Shown here: positions 16,054-24,250 of the stretch, in pieces
Layout: every line of letters starts with the position of its first letter
Numbering within the stretch: the stretch's first letter is position 1
NCBI GenBank assembly: GCA_041158225.1
Contig: JBEBBU010000038.1
Coordinates: forward strand, 1 to 25,202
DNA from: JBEBBU01 sp041158225
GTDB lineage: Bacteria > Pseudomonadota > Gammaproteobacteria > Methylococcales > Methylococcaceae
Direction: 5' to 3'
Length of the DNA: 25,202 nt
Notes under the pieces: generated by a model
What the model saw: the letters and a program-made list of their open reading frames with translations, nothing else
What the model was told of the DNA's origin: nothing
The model's database searches: none
Translations under genes and position numbers: made by a program

Positions 16054-16745
16054 ACCATTACCAGACTGAAGGTTTTGTCCTGCATCAGCGGCCATGGCGC
16101 GAAACCAGTGTCATGCTGGATGTACTGACGCTGGAGCTGGGGCGGGTCAGGCTGATAATGAAAGGTGCCAGATCCTCAAAACCCCGCCATCATCGTCCGC
16201 TACCCTTCGTGCCTGCCGTGTTTGTCTGGGGGGATCAGGGGCAGATTCCCTATCTGCGTAGTGTTGACATGCTTGCGGCCAGTGCTGTTCCTGAGGGTAA
16301 ATCGCTGCTGTGTGGTATTTACATCAATGAACTCATGCTACGGTTTCTGCCTGAGCGCGATCCTGTCGCAGATATTTACAGCCTGTACCGGGAGCTGGTG
16401 GGTGTTCTGCTGGCATCCTTTCATGAAAATACCGAATGGGATTTGCGGCGGTTTGAGTACAGCCTGCTACAGGCACTGGGCTATGGGTTTGATCTATGTA
16501 CAGAGGGTGAAACTGGAAAAGCCATTGTAGCTGATGGCCAGTATGGCTTTCATCCTGAATACGGCATGGTCGCCATGCAGACGCCATTGCCGGGTGCGAT
16601 CCATGGATCAACCCTGCTGGCCCTGGCTTCGGATAAGGTGTGTCCCGGCATAACCGCCAGACGCGAGGCCAAACGGCTGATGCGCAGGGTGATTGATCAT
16701 TGCCTTGATGGACGGCCGCTGAAAAGCCGTGAACTGTTTATTTGA
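16050..16745 (+). CDS. recO: DNA repair protein RecO
   Basis: RecO loads RecA onto single-stranded DNA coated with SSB in the RecFOR route of recombination repair. The 231 residues begin with an OB-fold stretch (TEGFVLHQRPWRETSVMLDV, RVRLIMKGAR) and end in the helical domain (RRFEYSLLQALGYGFDL, SRELFI). The start is TTG 16050 overlapping the era stop. The first in-frame ATG lies inside the conserved OB strand and is too late. No strong ribosome site precedes it, so coupling to era is likely. recO after era and before pdxJ is the usual order. Confidence 0.94.
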   Translation: MNHYQTEGFVLHQRPWRETSVMLDVLTLELGRVRLIMKGARSSKPRHHRPLPFVPAVFVWGDQGQIPYLRSVDMLAASAVPEGKSLLCGIYINELMLRFLPERDPVADIYSLYRELVGVLLASFHENTEWDLRRFEYSLLQALGYGFDLCTEGETGKAIVADGQYGFHPEYGMVAMQTPLPGAIHGSTLLALASDKVCPGITARREAKRLMRRVIDHCLDGRPLKSRELFI

Positions 16746-16752
16746 AAAGGAG
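16746..16752 (+). promoter_or_regulatory. Ribosome binding site deciding the pdxJ TTG start
   Basis: AAAGGAG ends six bases before TTG 16759. It selects this TTG over a GTG at 16729, which would overlap the end of recO and add ten residues not seen in the family. Confidence 0.75.
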
Positions 16753-16758
16753 ACAGAC

Positions 16759-17502
16759 TTGTTCAAGCAGGAAGCCCTGAGACTGGGGGTGAATCTGGAT
16801 CATGTGGCAACGATCCGCCAGGCTCGCAAGACCCCCTATCCATCACTGCTGGAAGCGGCGCGTCTGGCAGAAAGAGCGGGTGCTGAGGGCATTACCATCC
16901 ATCTGCGTGAGGATCGACGCCATATCCAGGATCAGGATGTGCTGGATCTTGCCGGCTTCATTGCTGGTCGGCTCAATCTTGAAATGGCCGCTACGCCTGA
17001 AATGATTGCCATAGCCTGCCAGATCAGGCCTGCAGCCTGCTGTCTGGTGCCTGAACGCCGGCAGGAGCTGACCACTGAGGGAGGGCTGGATGTGGCGGGG
17101 CATCTTCCTGCCATGACCCATACGGTCGCTTCCCTCAGGTCAGCGGGTGTCGAGGTTTCATTATTTATCGACCCTGATGCCAGGCAGGTTGCGGCAGCGC
17201 ATGCGGCAGGTGCGCCGGTGATCGAACTGCATACTGGCAGTTATGCTGAAGCTCCTGATGAAGCCAGCAGGCTGGCCGAGCTTGACAAGATAAGGCAAGC
17301 TGCGCACCAGGCGCATGCTCTTGGGTTGCAGGTGAATGCCGGGCACGGGCTTACGCTGGATAATGTGGGGCCAATCGCTGCGCTGCCGGAGATTGTTGAA
17401 CTCAACATTGGTCATTCCATTGTAGCGGATGCCCTGTTTGTCGGGTTTGAACAGGCGGTCAGCCGCATGTTGCAGGCCATGCGGGCTGCCCGGATTGGCT
17501 GA
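16759..17502 (+). CDS. pdxJ: Pyridoxine 5'-phosphate synthase
   Basis: PdxJ condenses 1-deoxy-D-xylulose 5-phosphate with 3-amino-2-oxopropyl phosphate to give pyridoxine 5'-phosphate. From TTG 16759 it has 247 residues, the usual size of this TIM barrel. Conserved stretches are LGVNLDHVATIRQAR (9-23), GITIHLREDRRHIQDQDV, ELHTGSYA and NAGHGLTLDN. The start rests on the ribosome site at 16746-16752 and on the family N-terminus. It sits 13 bp after recO, the classic recO-pdxJ pair. I see no acpS after it; a helicase gene follows and overlaps by 8 bp. Confidence 0.96.
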   Translation: MFKQEALRLGVNLDHVATIRQARKTPYPSLLEAARLAERAGAEGITIHLREDRRHIQDQDVLDLAGFIAGRLNLEMAATPEMIAIACQIRPAACCLVPERRQELTTEGGLDVAGHLPAMTHTVASLRSAGVEVSLFIDPDARQVAAAHAAGAPVIELHTGSYAEAPDEASRLAELDKIRQAAHQAHALGLQVNAGHGLTLDNVGPIAALPEIVELNIGHSIVADALFVGFEQAVSRMLQAMRAARIG

Positions 17503-19396
17503 GTCTGCATCTGCACTGGCCGCAGTATTCAAGCCCGGCGGCCTGCTCGCACAAAAGTTTCCGGGCTATCAGATGCGGGCTTCCCAGTGGGAAATGGCAC
17601 TGGCGGTGGAGCGAGCCCTTAAAAATGGGCGCATGCTGGTCGCTGAGGCTGAAACCGGAACTGGCAAGTCCTTTGCCTATCTCGTGCCAGCCCTTGCCAG
17701 TGGCATGAAGATTCAGGTTGCTACGGGTACAAGACACCTGCAGGATCAGCTGTTCCATAAGGATGTGCCCATGATCCGCAGTATGCTGGGACAGATGCAT
17801 CGCGTGGATCTGCTCAAGGGGCGAAGCAATTATCTATGTCTTTACCGCCTGGATCAGGGCGGTCACCAGATGCTCTCATGGCAGTCTGATGCGGCGGCTG
17901 AAGCCCGCTATCAGCATATCAGGCGCTGGGCGGGTTATACCCAGCGTGGTGACATTGCTGAACTGGGTGCTGTACCGGAAACGGATGTCATCTGGCGTTC
18001 GGTAACATCCACGACAGAAAACTGTCTGGGCAACGACTGTCCCAGACTGACAGACTGTTTTGTACAGAAGGCGCGCAAACGCGCTCAGGAAGCTGACCTG
18101 CTGGTTATCAACCATCATCTCCTATGGGCACACTGGGCACTCAAGGCGGATGGTCTGGGGGAATTGCTGCCGGCAGCCGATGCCGTCATCATTGATGAGG
18201 CGCACCAGTTTGCTGATGCAGGCCTGCAGTTTCTTGGCGAGCATCTTGCCTCCGGCGCCTTGCTGGAACTTCTGGACGAGGTGGGCGCCAGTAGTCTGGC
18301 GCCCATACGTATCGCATTGGGACAGGCCATCCAGATTTTCATGCAGCATATGCAGAAGCATCCCGGACGCATCGAATGCCGGCTTGTGCTGGGGCAGGAT
18401 GCGGAGGTTAACCAGGCTTTTGCAGCGATTGTCGACCATTATAGCCAGTACTGTCTGGCCATGGTTCAGACCACACTCTACGAAACCCTTGCTCAGCCCG
18501 TGCGTGAGCATATGCAGGACATGTTGCGCCTGCTGCAGCGTTTCAGCGTACTGGATGAGCAGGATTCGGTCATGTGGCTTGAAGTGCACCGCAAAGGCTT
18601 CACCCTGCATGAAACCCGTCTGGATATTGCTTCAGCCTTTGCCCAGGCACGCAAGGCATTGCGCAGCAACTGGATTTTTACCTCGGCGACGCTCAGTGTT
18701 GCAGGCAATTTTGATCATTTCTGCCGTGAACTTGCCCTGCACGATGTTGATACTCACCGCTGGGACAGTCCTTTTGATCATGCGCAGCAGGCTTTGCTGT
18801 TTCTGCCGCCCGCCATGCCAGATCCTGCCTCACCTGCGTATGCTCCGGCGGTACACGCACTGGCTCTGGATGTTGTCCAGATGGCCAGAGGCCGTACTTT
18901 CCTGCTGTTTACCAGTCATCAGGCCTTGCGTGCCGCGGCCGATTATCTCAGGGAGCGCACGGACTATCCGCTGTTTGTGCAGGGAACGCAGCCTCAGGCT
19001 GCCCTGCTGGAAGCGTTTCGCGCCTCAGGGTGCGGCGTGCTGCTGGGTACTTACAGTTTCTGGGAGGGCGTTGATGTGCGTGGAGAGGCTCTGTCCTGTG
19101 TGGTGATTGACAAGCTGCCGTTTGCATCTCCCGGTGATCCGCTGACTCAGGCCAGAATGCGCGTACTCAGGGAAAAAGGCCTTAACCCTTTTGTGAGTTT
19201 CCAGTTGCCACAGGCTGTGATTGCCCTCAAACAGGGGGCTGGCCGCCTGATTCGGGATATCCATGACCGGGGGGTGCTGGTACTCTGTGATCCGCGTCTT
19301 ACGCAGAAACCCTATGGCCAGCAGTTTCTCAAAAGTCTGCCGCCCATGCCTCTGACCCGTGACATCAGTGATGTCCGCCAGTTTTTCGAGAACTGA
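17495..19396 (+). CDS. yoaA: Iron-sulfur DNA helicase, DinG/YoaA (XPD-like) family
   Basis: This superfamily 2 helicase unwinds DNA 5' to 3'; E. coli YoaA works with a DNA polymerase III subunit in repair. With the TTG 17495 start it has 633 residues. Walker A is AETGTGKS (52-59), the DEAH box is Asp234-His237, and late motifs are FTSATLSVAGNF, FWEGVDVRGE and QGAGRLIRD. Four cysteines in the XPD cluster pattern (Cys115, Cys177, Cys182, Cys188; NYLCLYR and NCLGNDCPRLTDCF) should bind a 4Fe-4S cluster. The N-terminus FPGYQMRASQWEMALAVERA matches the YoaA-type Q region. The frame is open to 17429, but the family begins near 17495. It overlaps pdxJ by 8 bp. DinG is the alternative name; the short insertion favours YoaA. 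Confidence 0.9.
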   Translation: MAESASALAAVFKPGGLLAQKFPGYQMRASQWEMALAVERALKNGRMLVAEAETGTGKSFAYLVPALASGMKIQVATGTRHLQDQLFHKDVPMIRSMLGQMHRVDLLKGRSNYLCLYRLDQGGHQMLSWQSDAAAEARYQHIRRWAGYTQRGDIAELGAVPETDVIWRSVTSTTENCLGNDCPRLTDCFVQKARKRAQEADLLVINHHLLWAHWALKADGLGELLPAADAVIIDEAHQFADAGLQFLGEHLASGALLELLDEVGASSLAPIRIALGQAIQIFMQHMQKHPGRIECRLVLGQDAEVNQAFAAIVDHYSQYCLAMVQTTLYETLAQPVREHMQDMLRLLQRFSVLDEQDSVMWLEVHRKGFTLHETRLDIASAFAQARKALRSNWIFTSATLSVAGNFDHFCRELALHDVDTHRWDSPFDHAQQALLFLPPAMPDPASPAYAPAVHALALDVVQMARGRTFLLFTSHQALRAAADYLRERTDYPLFVQGTQPQAALLEAFRASGCGVLLGTYSFWEGVDVRGEALSCVVIDKLPFASPGDPLTQARMRVLREKGLNPFVSFQLPQAVIALKQGAGRLIRDIHDRGVLVLCDPRLTQKPYGQQFLKSLPPMPLTRDISDVRQFFEN

Positions 19397-19398
19397 TC

Positions 19399-20106
19399 AT
19401 GACGAAGCGCCTGCTTGCACTGGATACTGCCACTGAAGCTTGTTCAGCAGCTTTGCTGGAAGATGGAACAGTCATCCGCGAATGTGGTGAACTGGCACCG
19501 CGCAGGCATAATCTGCTATTGCTCGGGATGATCGACAGCCTGCTGGCCGAAGCTGCATGGCAGCGAACCCAGCTTGATGGTATTGCCTTTGGCCGCGGGC
19601 CTGGTTCATTTACAGGTGTGCGTATTGCGACCAGTGTCGCCAAAGGGCTTGCCATGGGGCTGGACTGTCCGCTGGCTGGTATTTCAACACTGGAGGCCAT
19701 GGGATTGCAGATGCTTGAGAAGTACGGAGCATGCCAATGGGTCATGCCGTGTATTGATGCCCGTATGGATGAGGTTTATGTGGCCGCTTATGCCCGCCCA
19801 GCGGTGGGACAGCAGGGGGCATTGCTGCAGTGTCTGCTGGCCGAAGCTGTGATACCCCCGCAGGATATCCATATGGCCAGTCAGCCAGAAGGACACTGGG
19901 GAGGCTGTGGTTCTGGCTGGGAGCGTTATGCGGAAGGGCTATCCACAGCACTGCAGCAAACACCTCATGTGGTTGAAGTGATGTACCCCTGGGCGGCGAC
20001 GCTCGGCCGTCTCGCTTCCGCACGCAACGTCTGGATGCCGGCGGAAGATGTGCACCCGGTTTATTTACGGGACAGGGTAGTACAGAAACCCGACGCGATG
20101 CGTTAA
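19399..20106 (+). CDS. tsaB: tRNA t6A synthesis protein TsaB
   Basis: TsaB is the scaffold partner of TsaD in making N6-threonylcarbamoyladenosine at position 37 of ANN-decoding tRNAs. The 235 residues start with LALDTATEACSAALLEDG and contain RRHNLLLLGMIDSLLAEA and GRGPGSFTGVRIATSVAKGLA, all typical. The C-terminal third (after about 120) is more variable. The ATG is 2 bp after the helicase stop. A YciO/Sua5-type gene follows after 9 bp, so two genes that act in or near the same tRNA pathway are side by side. TsaD and TsaE are not in the window. Confidence 0.95.
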   Translation: MTKRLLALDTATEACSAALLEDGTVIRECGELAPRRHNLLLLGMIDSLLAEAAWQRTQLDGIAFGRGPGSFTGVRIATSVAKGLAMGLDCPLAGISTLEAMGLQMLEKYGACQWVMPCIDARMDEVYVAAYARPAVGQQGALLQCLLAEAVIPPQDIHMASQPEGHWGGCGSGWERYAEGLSTALQQTPHVVEVMYPWAATLGRLASARNVWMPAEDVHPVYLRDRVVQKPDAMR

Positions 20107-20115
20107 TATGCTGCC

Positions 20116-20736
20116 ATGACACAGTATTTCGAGATTCATCCTGACAATCCGCAGGTTCGCCTGATACGCCGCGCTGCTGAACTTCTGAAGCAGGGGGGGG
20201 TGGTGGTGTATCCCACTGACTCTTCCTATGCCATTGGTTGCCGCATGGACGACAAGGCGTCGCTGGATCGCATCAGAAAGATCCGGCAGCTGGATCTCGA
20301 CCATCACTTTACCCTGCTTTGTCTGGATATTGCCCAGATTGCCCATTTTTGCCGTATCGATAACGCTAGTTTCCGGCTTATCCGCTCGCTGACCCCTGGG
20401 CCCTATACCTTCATTCTTCAGGCAACGCGGGAAGTCCCCAAACGTCTGGTGCATGAGAAGCGCAAAACCCTTGGTATCAGGATACCCTCACATGAAGTCA
20501 CGCGCGCTCTGGTGACGGAACTTGGCGAGCCTGTTTACAGTACTTCACTGATCATGCCGGGAGAAACCGAGGCTCTGACCGATCCAGAGCAGATCCGTGA
20601 AACTTTGCAGGGTCGGGCTGATCTGATACTGGCATCAGGTTCCGTTCCTTCCGATGAAACCACCGTGGTGGATCTTACCGGTGATGTGCCTGAGGTGGTC
20701 CGTCAGGGCAAGGGCTCTGTGGACTTTCTGCAGTAA
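20116..20736 (+). CDS. yciO: YciO/Sua5/YrdC family protein (threonylcarbamoyl-AMP synthase-like)
   Basis: The 206 residues closely follow E. coli YciO: FEIHPDNPQVRLIRRAAELL at the N-terminus, VVYPTDSSYAIGCRMDDK, then LTPGPYTFILQATREVPKRL and KRKTLGIRIPSHEV. YrdC/TsaC makes threonylcarbamoyl-AMP, the precursor for t6A. YciO is a paralogue whose activity is weaker or unclear, so the name should be held loosely. The lie next to tsaB suggests a tRNA role. A run of eight G (20193-20200) lies in the frame without shifting it. The ATG 20116 follows tsaB by 9 bp. Confidence 0.92.
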   Translation: MTQYFEIHPDNPQVRLIRRAAELLKQGGVVVYPTDSSYAIGCRMDDKASLDRIRKIRQLDLDHHFTLLCLDIAQIAHFCRIDNASFRLIRSLTPGPYTFILQATREVPKRLVHEKRKTLGIRIPSHEVTRALVTELGEPVYSTSLIMPGETEALTDPEQIRETLQGRADLILASGSVPSDETTVVDLTGDVPEVVRQGKGSVDFLQ

Positions 20737-20763
20737 ACCTCCCATTTCACGGACACTTTCATT

Positions 20764-21411
20764 ATGGAACTGACACAGATCGGCATTATCAGTATCTCGA
20801 TTCTTCCCCTGTTATTTGCGATTACCCTGCACGAGGTGGCGCATGGCTGGGTCGCCTACCTTCTGGGAGATACCACCGCCAAGAAAGAGGGGCGGCTTTC
20901 GCTGAATCCCATCCATCACATTGATCTGGTCGGTACCATCATACTGCCGGTCATCATGCTTGCCATGGGTGGGATCATCTTTGGCTGGGCCAAACCCGTA
21001 CCCGTTGAATGGGGCCGCCTGAAAAATCCAAAACGCGATATTGCCCTGGTGGCTGTGGCGGGTCCTGCTGCCAACCTGCTGATGGCTCTGTTCTGGGCGC
21101 TGGTGCTCAAGACGGCCATCCTGCTGGGTGACGACGCTGGTTTTGCGGTACCCATGGCGCTGATGGGCAAGACGGGTATCGGTATCAACTGTCTGCTGAT
21201 GGTGCTCAATCTGCTGCCTATCCTGCCGCTGGATGGTGGCCGTATCGTTGACAGTTTCCTCCCGGCCAGGTGGTCAGTGAAGTTTGCAGCGCTGGAACCC
21301 TATGGCATGCTTATCCTGCTTCTGCTGCTGACGACAGGATTACTGGGACAGGTGCTGACTGTGCCCAATCATCTTATCCAGAGCATGATCTACGCCATCA
21401 TAGGGCTTTAA
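20764..21411 (+). CDS. Small site-2 protease family protein (M50, rhomboid-independent)
   Basis: This is a short membrane metalloprotease of 215 residues with about five membrane segments. The zinc motif is HEVAH (23-27) in the first segment, and a second ligand region is NLLPILPLDGGR with Asp157. It has no PDZ domain and is about half the size of RseP, so it is unlikely to be the sigma-E site-2 protease. Members of this small group are common in gamma- and betaproteobacteria between a Sua5/YciO-type gene and scpA; their substrates are unknown. It starts at ATG 20764, 27 bp after yciO, and scpA follows 5 bp after its stop. In several relatives trpS sits here, which is absent. Confidence 0.88.
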   Translation: MELTQIGIISISILPLLFAITLHEVAHGWVAYLLGDTTAKKEGRLSLNPIHHIDLVGTIILPVIMLAMGGIIFGWAKPVPVEWGRLKNPKRDIALVAVAGPAANLLMALFWALVLKTAILLGDDAGFAVPMALMGKTGIGINCLLMVLNLLPILPLDGGRIVDSFLPARWSVKFAALEPYGMLILLLLLTTGLLGQVLTVPNHLIQSMIYAIIGL

Positions 21412-21416
21412 GCATC

Positions 21417-22217
21417 GTGACGGAAAACCCAACTGCGGGCTCATCCATCAAGGTTAATGGTGCCAGTTTTGAGCAGATGCCCCCTGATCTTTATATACCT
21501 CCGGATGCCCTGGAGGTTTTTCTTGACAGGTTTGAAGGACCGCTGGATCTCCTGCTTTACCTTATCAGACGCGAAAACATTGATATCCTTGATATTCCGG
21601 TTGCAGAAATTACACGCCAGTACATGAGTTACATCGATATGATGCAGACCATGAGTCTGGAACTTGCTGCCGAATATCTGCTTATGGCTGCCATTCTGGC
21701 TGAAATCAAGTCACGCATGCTGCTGCCGCGTGTGGTCAAGCCAGGTGAAGCCAACGAAGAGGATCCAAGAGCTGAGTTGGTGCGTCGACTGCAGGAGTAC
21801 GAACAGTTCCGTCAGGCTGCACACGCCATCGAGCTTCTGCCACGAATGGATCGTGAGCATCATCTGCTGCACATTGATACCTCGTCTATCCCTTCAAGAA
21901 AAATTCCCCCCGAGATTGCCCTGGATGCAGTACTGGATGCCATGAAAGGTGTCATGCAGCGTCTGGAAAGGCTGAAGCACCATCGCATCTTCCAGGAGCC
22001 ACTGTCCGTGCGTGAGCGCATGGTTGAAATTCTGCAGAAGCTCGGTGCAGGGCGCAGTCTGAACTATCGCACGCTCTTCTCTGCCGGGGAGGGTCGCCGT
22101 GGTGCCGTCGTGGCCCTGCTGGCCATCCTTGAACTGTGTCGTGATGCCATGATAAACATCGACATTGATGAAGCAGAGGGGCAGATTCTGGTATCACCCC
22201 GCAGGCAGACCGAGTGA
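21417..22217 (+). CDS. scpA: Segregation and condensation protein A
   Basis: ScpA is the kleisin that bridges SMC and ScpB in the bacterial condensin complex. From GTG 21417 it has 266 residues. The N-terminal half shows VFLDRFEGPLDLLLYLIRR, then ILDIPVAEITRQYMSYI and AAEYLLMAAILAEIKSRMLL. The C-terminal half has GRRGAVVALLAILELCRD before a short winged-helix tail. AGGG (21402-21405) precedes the start at somewhat long spacing. The frame is open back into the M50 gene, but the family does not need it. The stop overlaps scpB (ATG 22217). An ATG near 21478 could shorten it, though the N-terminal extension is usual in this group. Confidence 0.94.
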   Translation: MTENPTAGSSIKVNGASFEQMPPDLYIPPDALEVFLDRFEGPLDLLLYLIRRENIDILDIPVAEITRQYMSYIDMMQTMSLELAAEYLLMAAILAEIKSRMLLPRVVKPGEANEEDPRAELVRRLQEYEQFRQAAHAIELLPRMDREHHLLHIDTSSIPSRKIPPEIALDAVLDAMKGVMQRLERLKHHRIFQEPLSVRERMVEILQKLGAGRSLNYRTLFSAGEGRRGAVVALLAILELCRDAMINIDIDEAEGQILVSPRRQTE

Positions 22218-22822
22218 TGGCAAACCTGCATGATGTTCCTCTGCAGACGCTGCTTGAGGCTTTCCTGTTTGCCACTGACCGGCCCCTGACGCTTGATGAA
22301 CTGATGGGGCTGATACCTGAAGACAGGATACCTGAGCGCACTGTCATGCTGGAGACCCTGGATGCCATCCGTCAGGACTATAAAGACAGGGAGAGTCCGA
22401 TTGAACTGGTACAGGTTGCCAGTGGCTACCGTCTGCAGATTGCCGCGTTCATGGGCGACTGGGTTGCCCGACTGTTTGAAGAACGTACACAGCGCTATTC
22501 CAGGGCTTTGCTCGAAACGCTGGCCATTATCGCCTACAGGCAGCCGGTGACCCGTGGTGATATCGAAGCCATACGTGGTGTTTCGGCAAGTGGCAATATT
22601 GTCCGGACCCTGCTGGATCGGGACTGGATTCAGGCTGTTGGCCACAAAGAGGTACCCGGGAGGCCGGTGCTATATGCCACTACGCCCGAGTTTCTCGATT
22701 ATTTCAGCCTGCAGTCTCTGGAGCAGCTTCCACCCCTAACCGGTTTTAACCTTTCATTGGAGTCTTTGCATGGCGTTACCGCCGAGAAAAAAGAGACCGG
22801 GGAATCCAGTACGGACGCCTAG
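22217..22822 (+). CDS. scpB: Segregation and condensation protein B
   Basis: ScpB binds ScpA as part of the condensin complex. The 201 residues form two winged helices: LLEAFLFATDRPLTLDELMGL at the start and RALLETLAIIAYRQPVTRGDIEAIRGVSAS, LDRDWIQAVGHKEVPGRP in the second. GTG 22214 would add one residue; ATG 22217 shares its A with the scpA stop. The last 53 bases overlap rluB in another frame, so the final 17 residues (rich in Glu, Thr and Ser) are shaped by rluB. Confidence 0.95.
   Translation: MANLHDVPLQTLLEAFLFATDRPLTLDELMGLIPEDRIPERTVMLETLDAIRQDYKDRESPIELVQVASGYRLQIAAFMGDWVARLFEERTQRYSRALLETLAIIAYRQPVTRGDIEAIRGVSASGNIVRTLLDRDWIQAVGHKEVPGRPVLYATTPEFLDYFSLQSLEQLPPLTGFNLSLESLHGVTAEKKETGESSTDA
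22759..22762 (+). promoter_or_regulatory. Ribosome binding site supporting the overlapping rluB start
   Basis: GGAG ends seven bases before ATG 22770, inside scpB. It supports a genuine 53-bp overlap rather than a later rluB start. Confidence 0.6.
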
Positions 22823-23606
22823 ACGTCCTGCTGCACCCCGGGTTGTTCCTGCCCAGGCTATCAAGGAGGAAGGGGAGCGTCTGCAGAAGGTTCTGGCGCG
22901 GGCCGGTCTTGGTTCGCGCCGCGAAATCGAGGAATGGATCCGGGAGGGCAGGTTATCCCTTAACAGGCGTCCGGCCCAGTTGGGAGACCGTTACCATCAG
23001 GGCGATTTTTTGACCCTGAATGGACGGCTCGTCAATGTCGAGCGCCGCATTGACACCGATACCCGGGTGCTGGTTTACCATAAACCGGTGGGTGAGGTGG
23101 TCAGCCGCAAGGATCCAGAAGGACGCCCCATCATCTTCACCCAGTTGCCACGCCTGGAGGCTGGACGCTGGATTGCCGTGGGACGACTGGACATCAATAC
23201 CCAGGGGTTGCTGCTGGTGACCAATAACGGCGAACTTGCCAACCGTCTGATGCATCCTTCGCGCCAGGTTGAGCGTGAATATGCCGTGCGCGTTCTGGGG
23301 CACATCAGGGACAGCAGTATCGAGATCATGCAGCAGGGCGTCACCCTTGAGGACGGCGTCGCACGCTTTGAACAGATTGTGCCTGCTGGTGGAGAAGGCG
23401 CCAATCACTGGTATCATGTGACGGTCAGGGAAGGGCGTAACAGATTGGTGCGAAGACTCTGGGAATCCCAGGATATTGTGGTGAGCCGCCTGATCCGGGT
23501 GCGCTACGGCGACATCGCCCTTCCTCCCAGACTCAAGGCCCGTACCTGGATGGAACTGCCGCAGGATGCACTTGAAGCCCTGATGCGTTCTGTCGAAATG
23601 GAGTGA
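22770..23606 (+). CDS. rluB: 23S rRNA pseudouridine synthase RluB
   Basis: RluB makes pseudouridine 2605 in 23S rRNA. The 278 residues have a basic N-terminal tail (about 1-33) and an S4 domain (GERLQKVLARAGLGSRREIE, 35-54). The catalytic domain has Asp141 in GRLDINTQGLLLVTNNGE and the later box GRNRLVRRLWE. The start ATG 22770 overlaps scpB by 53 bp and has GGAG seven bases upstream. The basic tail has many Arg, Lys and Pro, typical of RNA-contacting extensions. RluE/RluF are less likely because of the scpA-scpB-rluB context. The stop overlaps the cysC start. Confidence 0.92.
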   Translation: MALPPRKKRPGNPVRTPRRPAAPRVVPAQAIKEEGERLQKVLARAGLGSRREIEEWIREGRLSLNRRPAQLGDRYHQGDFLTLNGRLVNVERRIDTDTRVLVYHKPVGEVVSRKDPEGRPIIFTQLPRLEAGRWIAVGRLDINTQGLLLVTNNGELANRLMHPSRQVEREYAVRVLGHIRDSSIEIMQQGVTLEDGVARFEQIVPAGGEGANHWYHVTVREGRNRLVRRLWESQDIVVSRLIRVRYGDIALPPRLKARTWMELPQDALEALMRSVEME

Positions 23607-24250
23607 GTGTTTTGGACGAGCAGCATATTGTGTGGCACCACGGAGAAATCGGGCGTGAACAGCGCGAACAGCTCAATGGCCACAAGAGCTTCATTCTCTG
23701 GTTTACCGGTCTTTCCGGGGCAGGCAAGTCTACCGTGGCGCATCGCGTAGAAGGACTGCTGCATGATGCCGGATGCCGTACCTATGTATTCGATGGCGAC
23801 AATGTACGCCATGGTCTGTGCCGTGATCTTGGATTCAGCGCGGAAGACCGGCATGAAAATATCCGGCGTATTGGTGAAATGAGCAAGCTGTTCATGGATG
23901 CAGGTGTCATTGCACTGACCGCTTTCATTTCTCCTTTCCGTCACGACAGGGCGCTGGTACGCCAGCTGGTCGCATCAGGTGACTTCATCGAGATTTACTG
24001 TAGCGCCTCGCTGGATGTCTGCGAAAGCCGTGATGTCAAAGGGCTTTATCGCAAGGCACGCGATGGTGTCATCAGCAACTTTACCGGCATATCCTCACCT
24101 TACGAACCGCCAGAAGCACCTGAACTCATGCTGGATACCGGCAGTGCCAGTCTTGCTGCATGCGCTGCACAGGTGATTGATTATCTCCGCCTCAGTGGCA
24201 GGATACCTTACGTTGAACCACAAGGTCTTGAACATGAAAAGAGTCATTAG
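23603..24250 (+). CDS. cysC: Adenylylsulfate kinase
   Basis: CysC phosphorylates adenosine 5'-phosphosulfate to PAPS for sulfate assimilation or sulfation. The 215 residues show Walker A GLSGAGKST (36-44), VFDGDNVRHGLCRDLGF, EDRHENIRRIGEM and the active-site loop ISPFRHDR. The C-terminal part has KGLYRKARDGVISNFTGI and DPYEPP-like SSPYEPP, as in the family. GTG 23603 overlaps the rluB stop. TTG 23612 is a plausible alternative start with GGAG eight bases upstream and would remove three residues. cysD and cysN are not here, and galU overlaps its 3' end by 17 bp. Assignment as a single-domain kinase is firm. Confidence 0.95.
   Translation: MSVLDEQHIVWHHGEIGREQREQLNGHKSFILWFTGLSGAGKSTVAHRVEGLLHDAGCRTYVFDGDNVRHGLCRDLGFSAEDRHENIRRIGEMSKLFMDAGVIALTAFISPFRHDRALVRQLVASGDFIEIYCSASLDVCESRDVKGLYRKARDGVISNFTGISSPYEPPEAPELMLDTGSASLAACAAQVIDYLRLSGRIPYVEPQGLEHEKSH

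Noticed and set aside
18060..19106. 348-residue open frame inside the helicase gene
   Set aside because: It overlaps the well-supported yoaA frame and its translation is Cys/Trp/Arg-rich with no family features.
20193..20200. Run of eight G in yciO as a phase-variable tract
   Set aside because: The gene is intact and housekeeping-like and has no surface role; a single copy of such a run is weak evidence.
20764..21411. The M50 protease as RseP of the sigma-E cascade
   Set aside because: It is half the length of RseP and has no PDZ domain; its neighbours are yciO and scpA.
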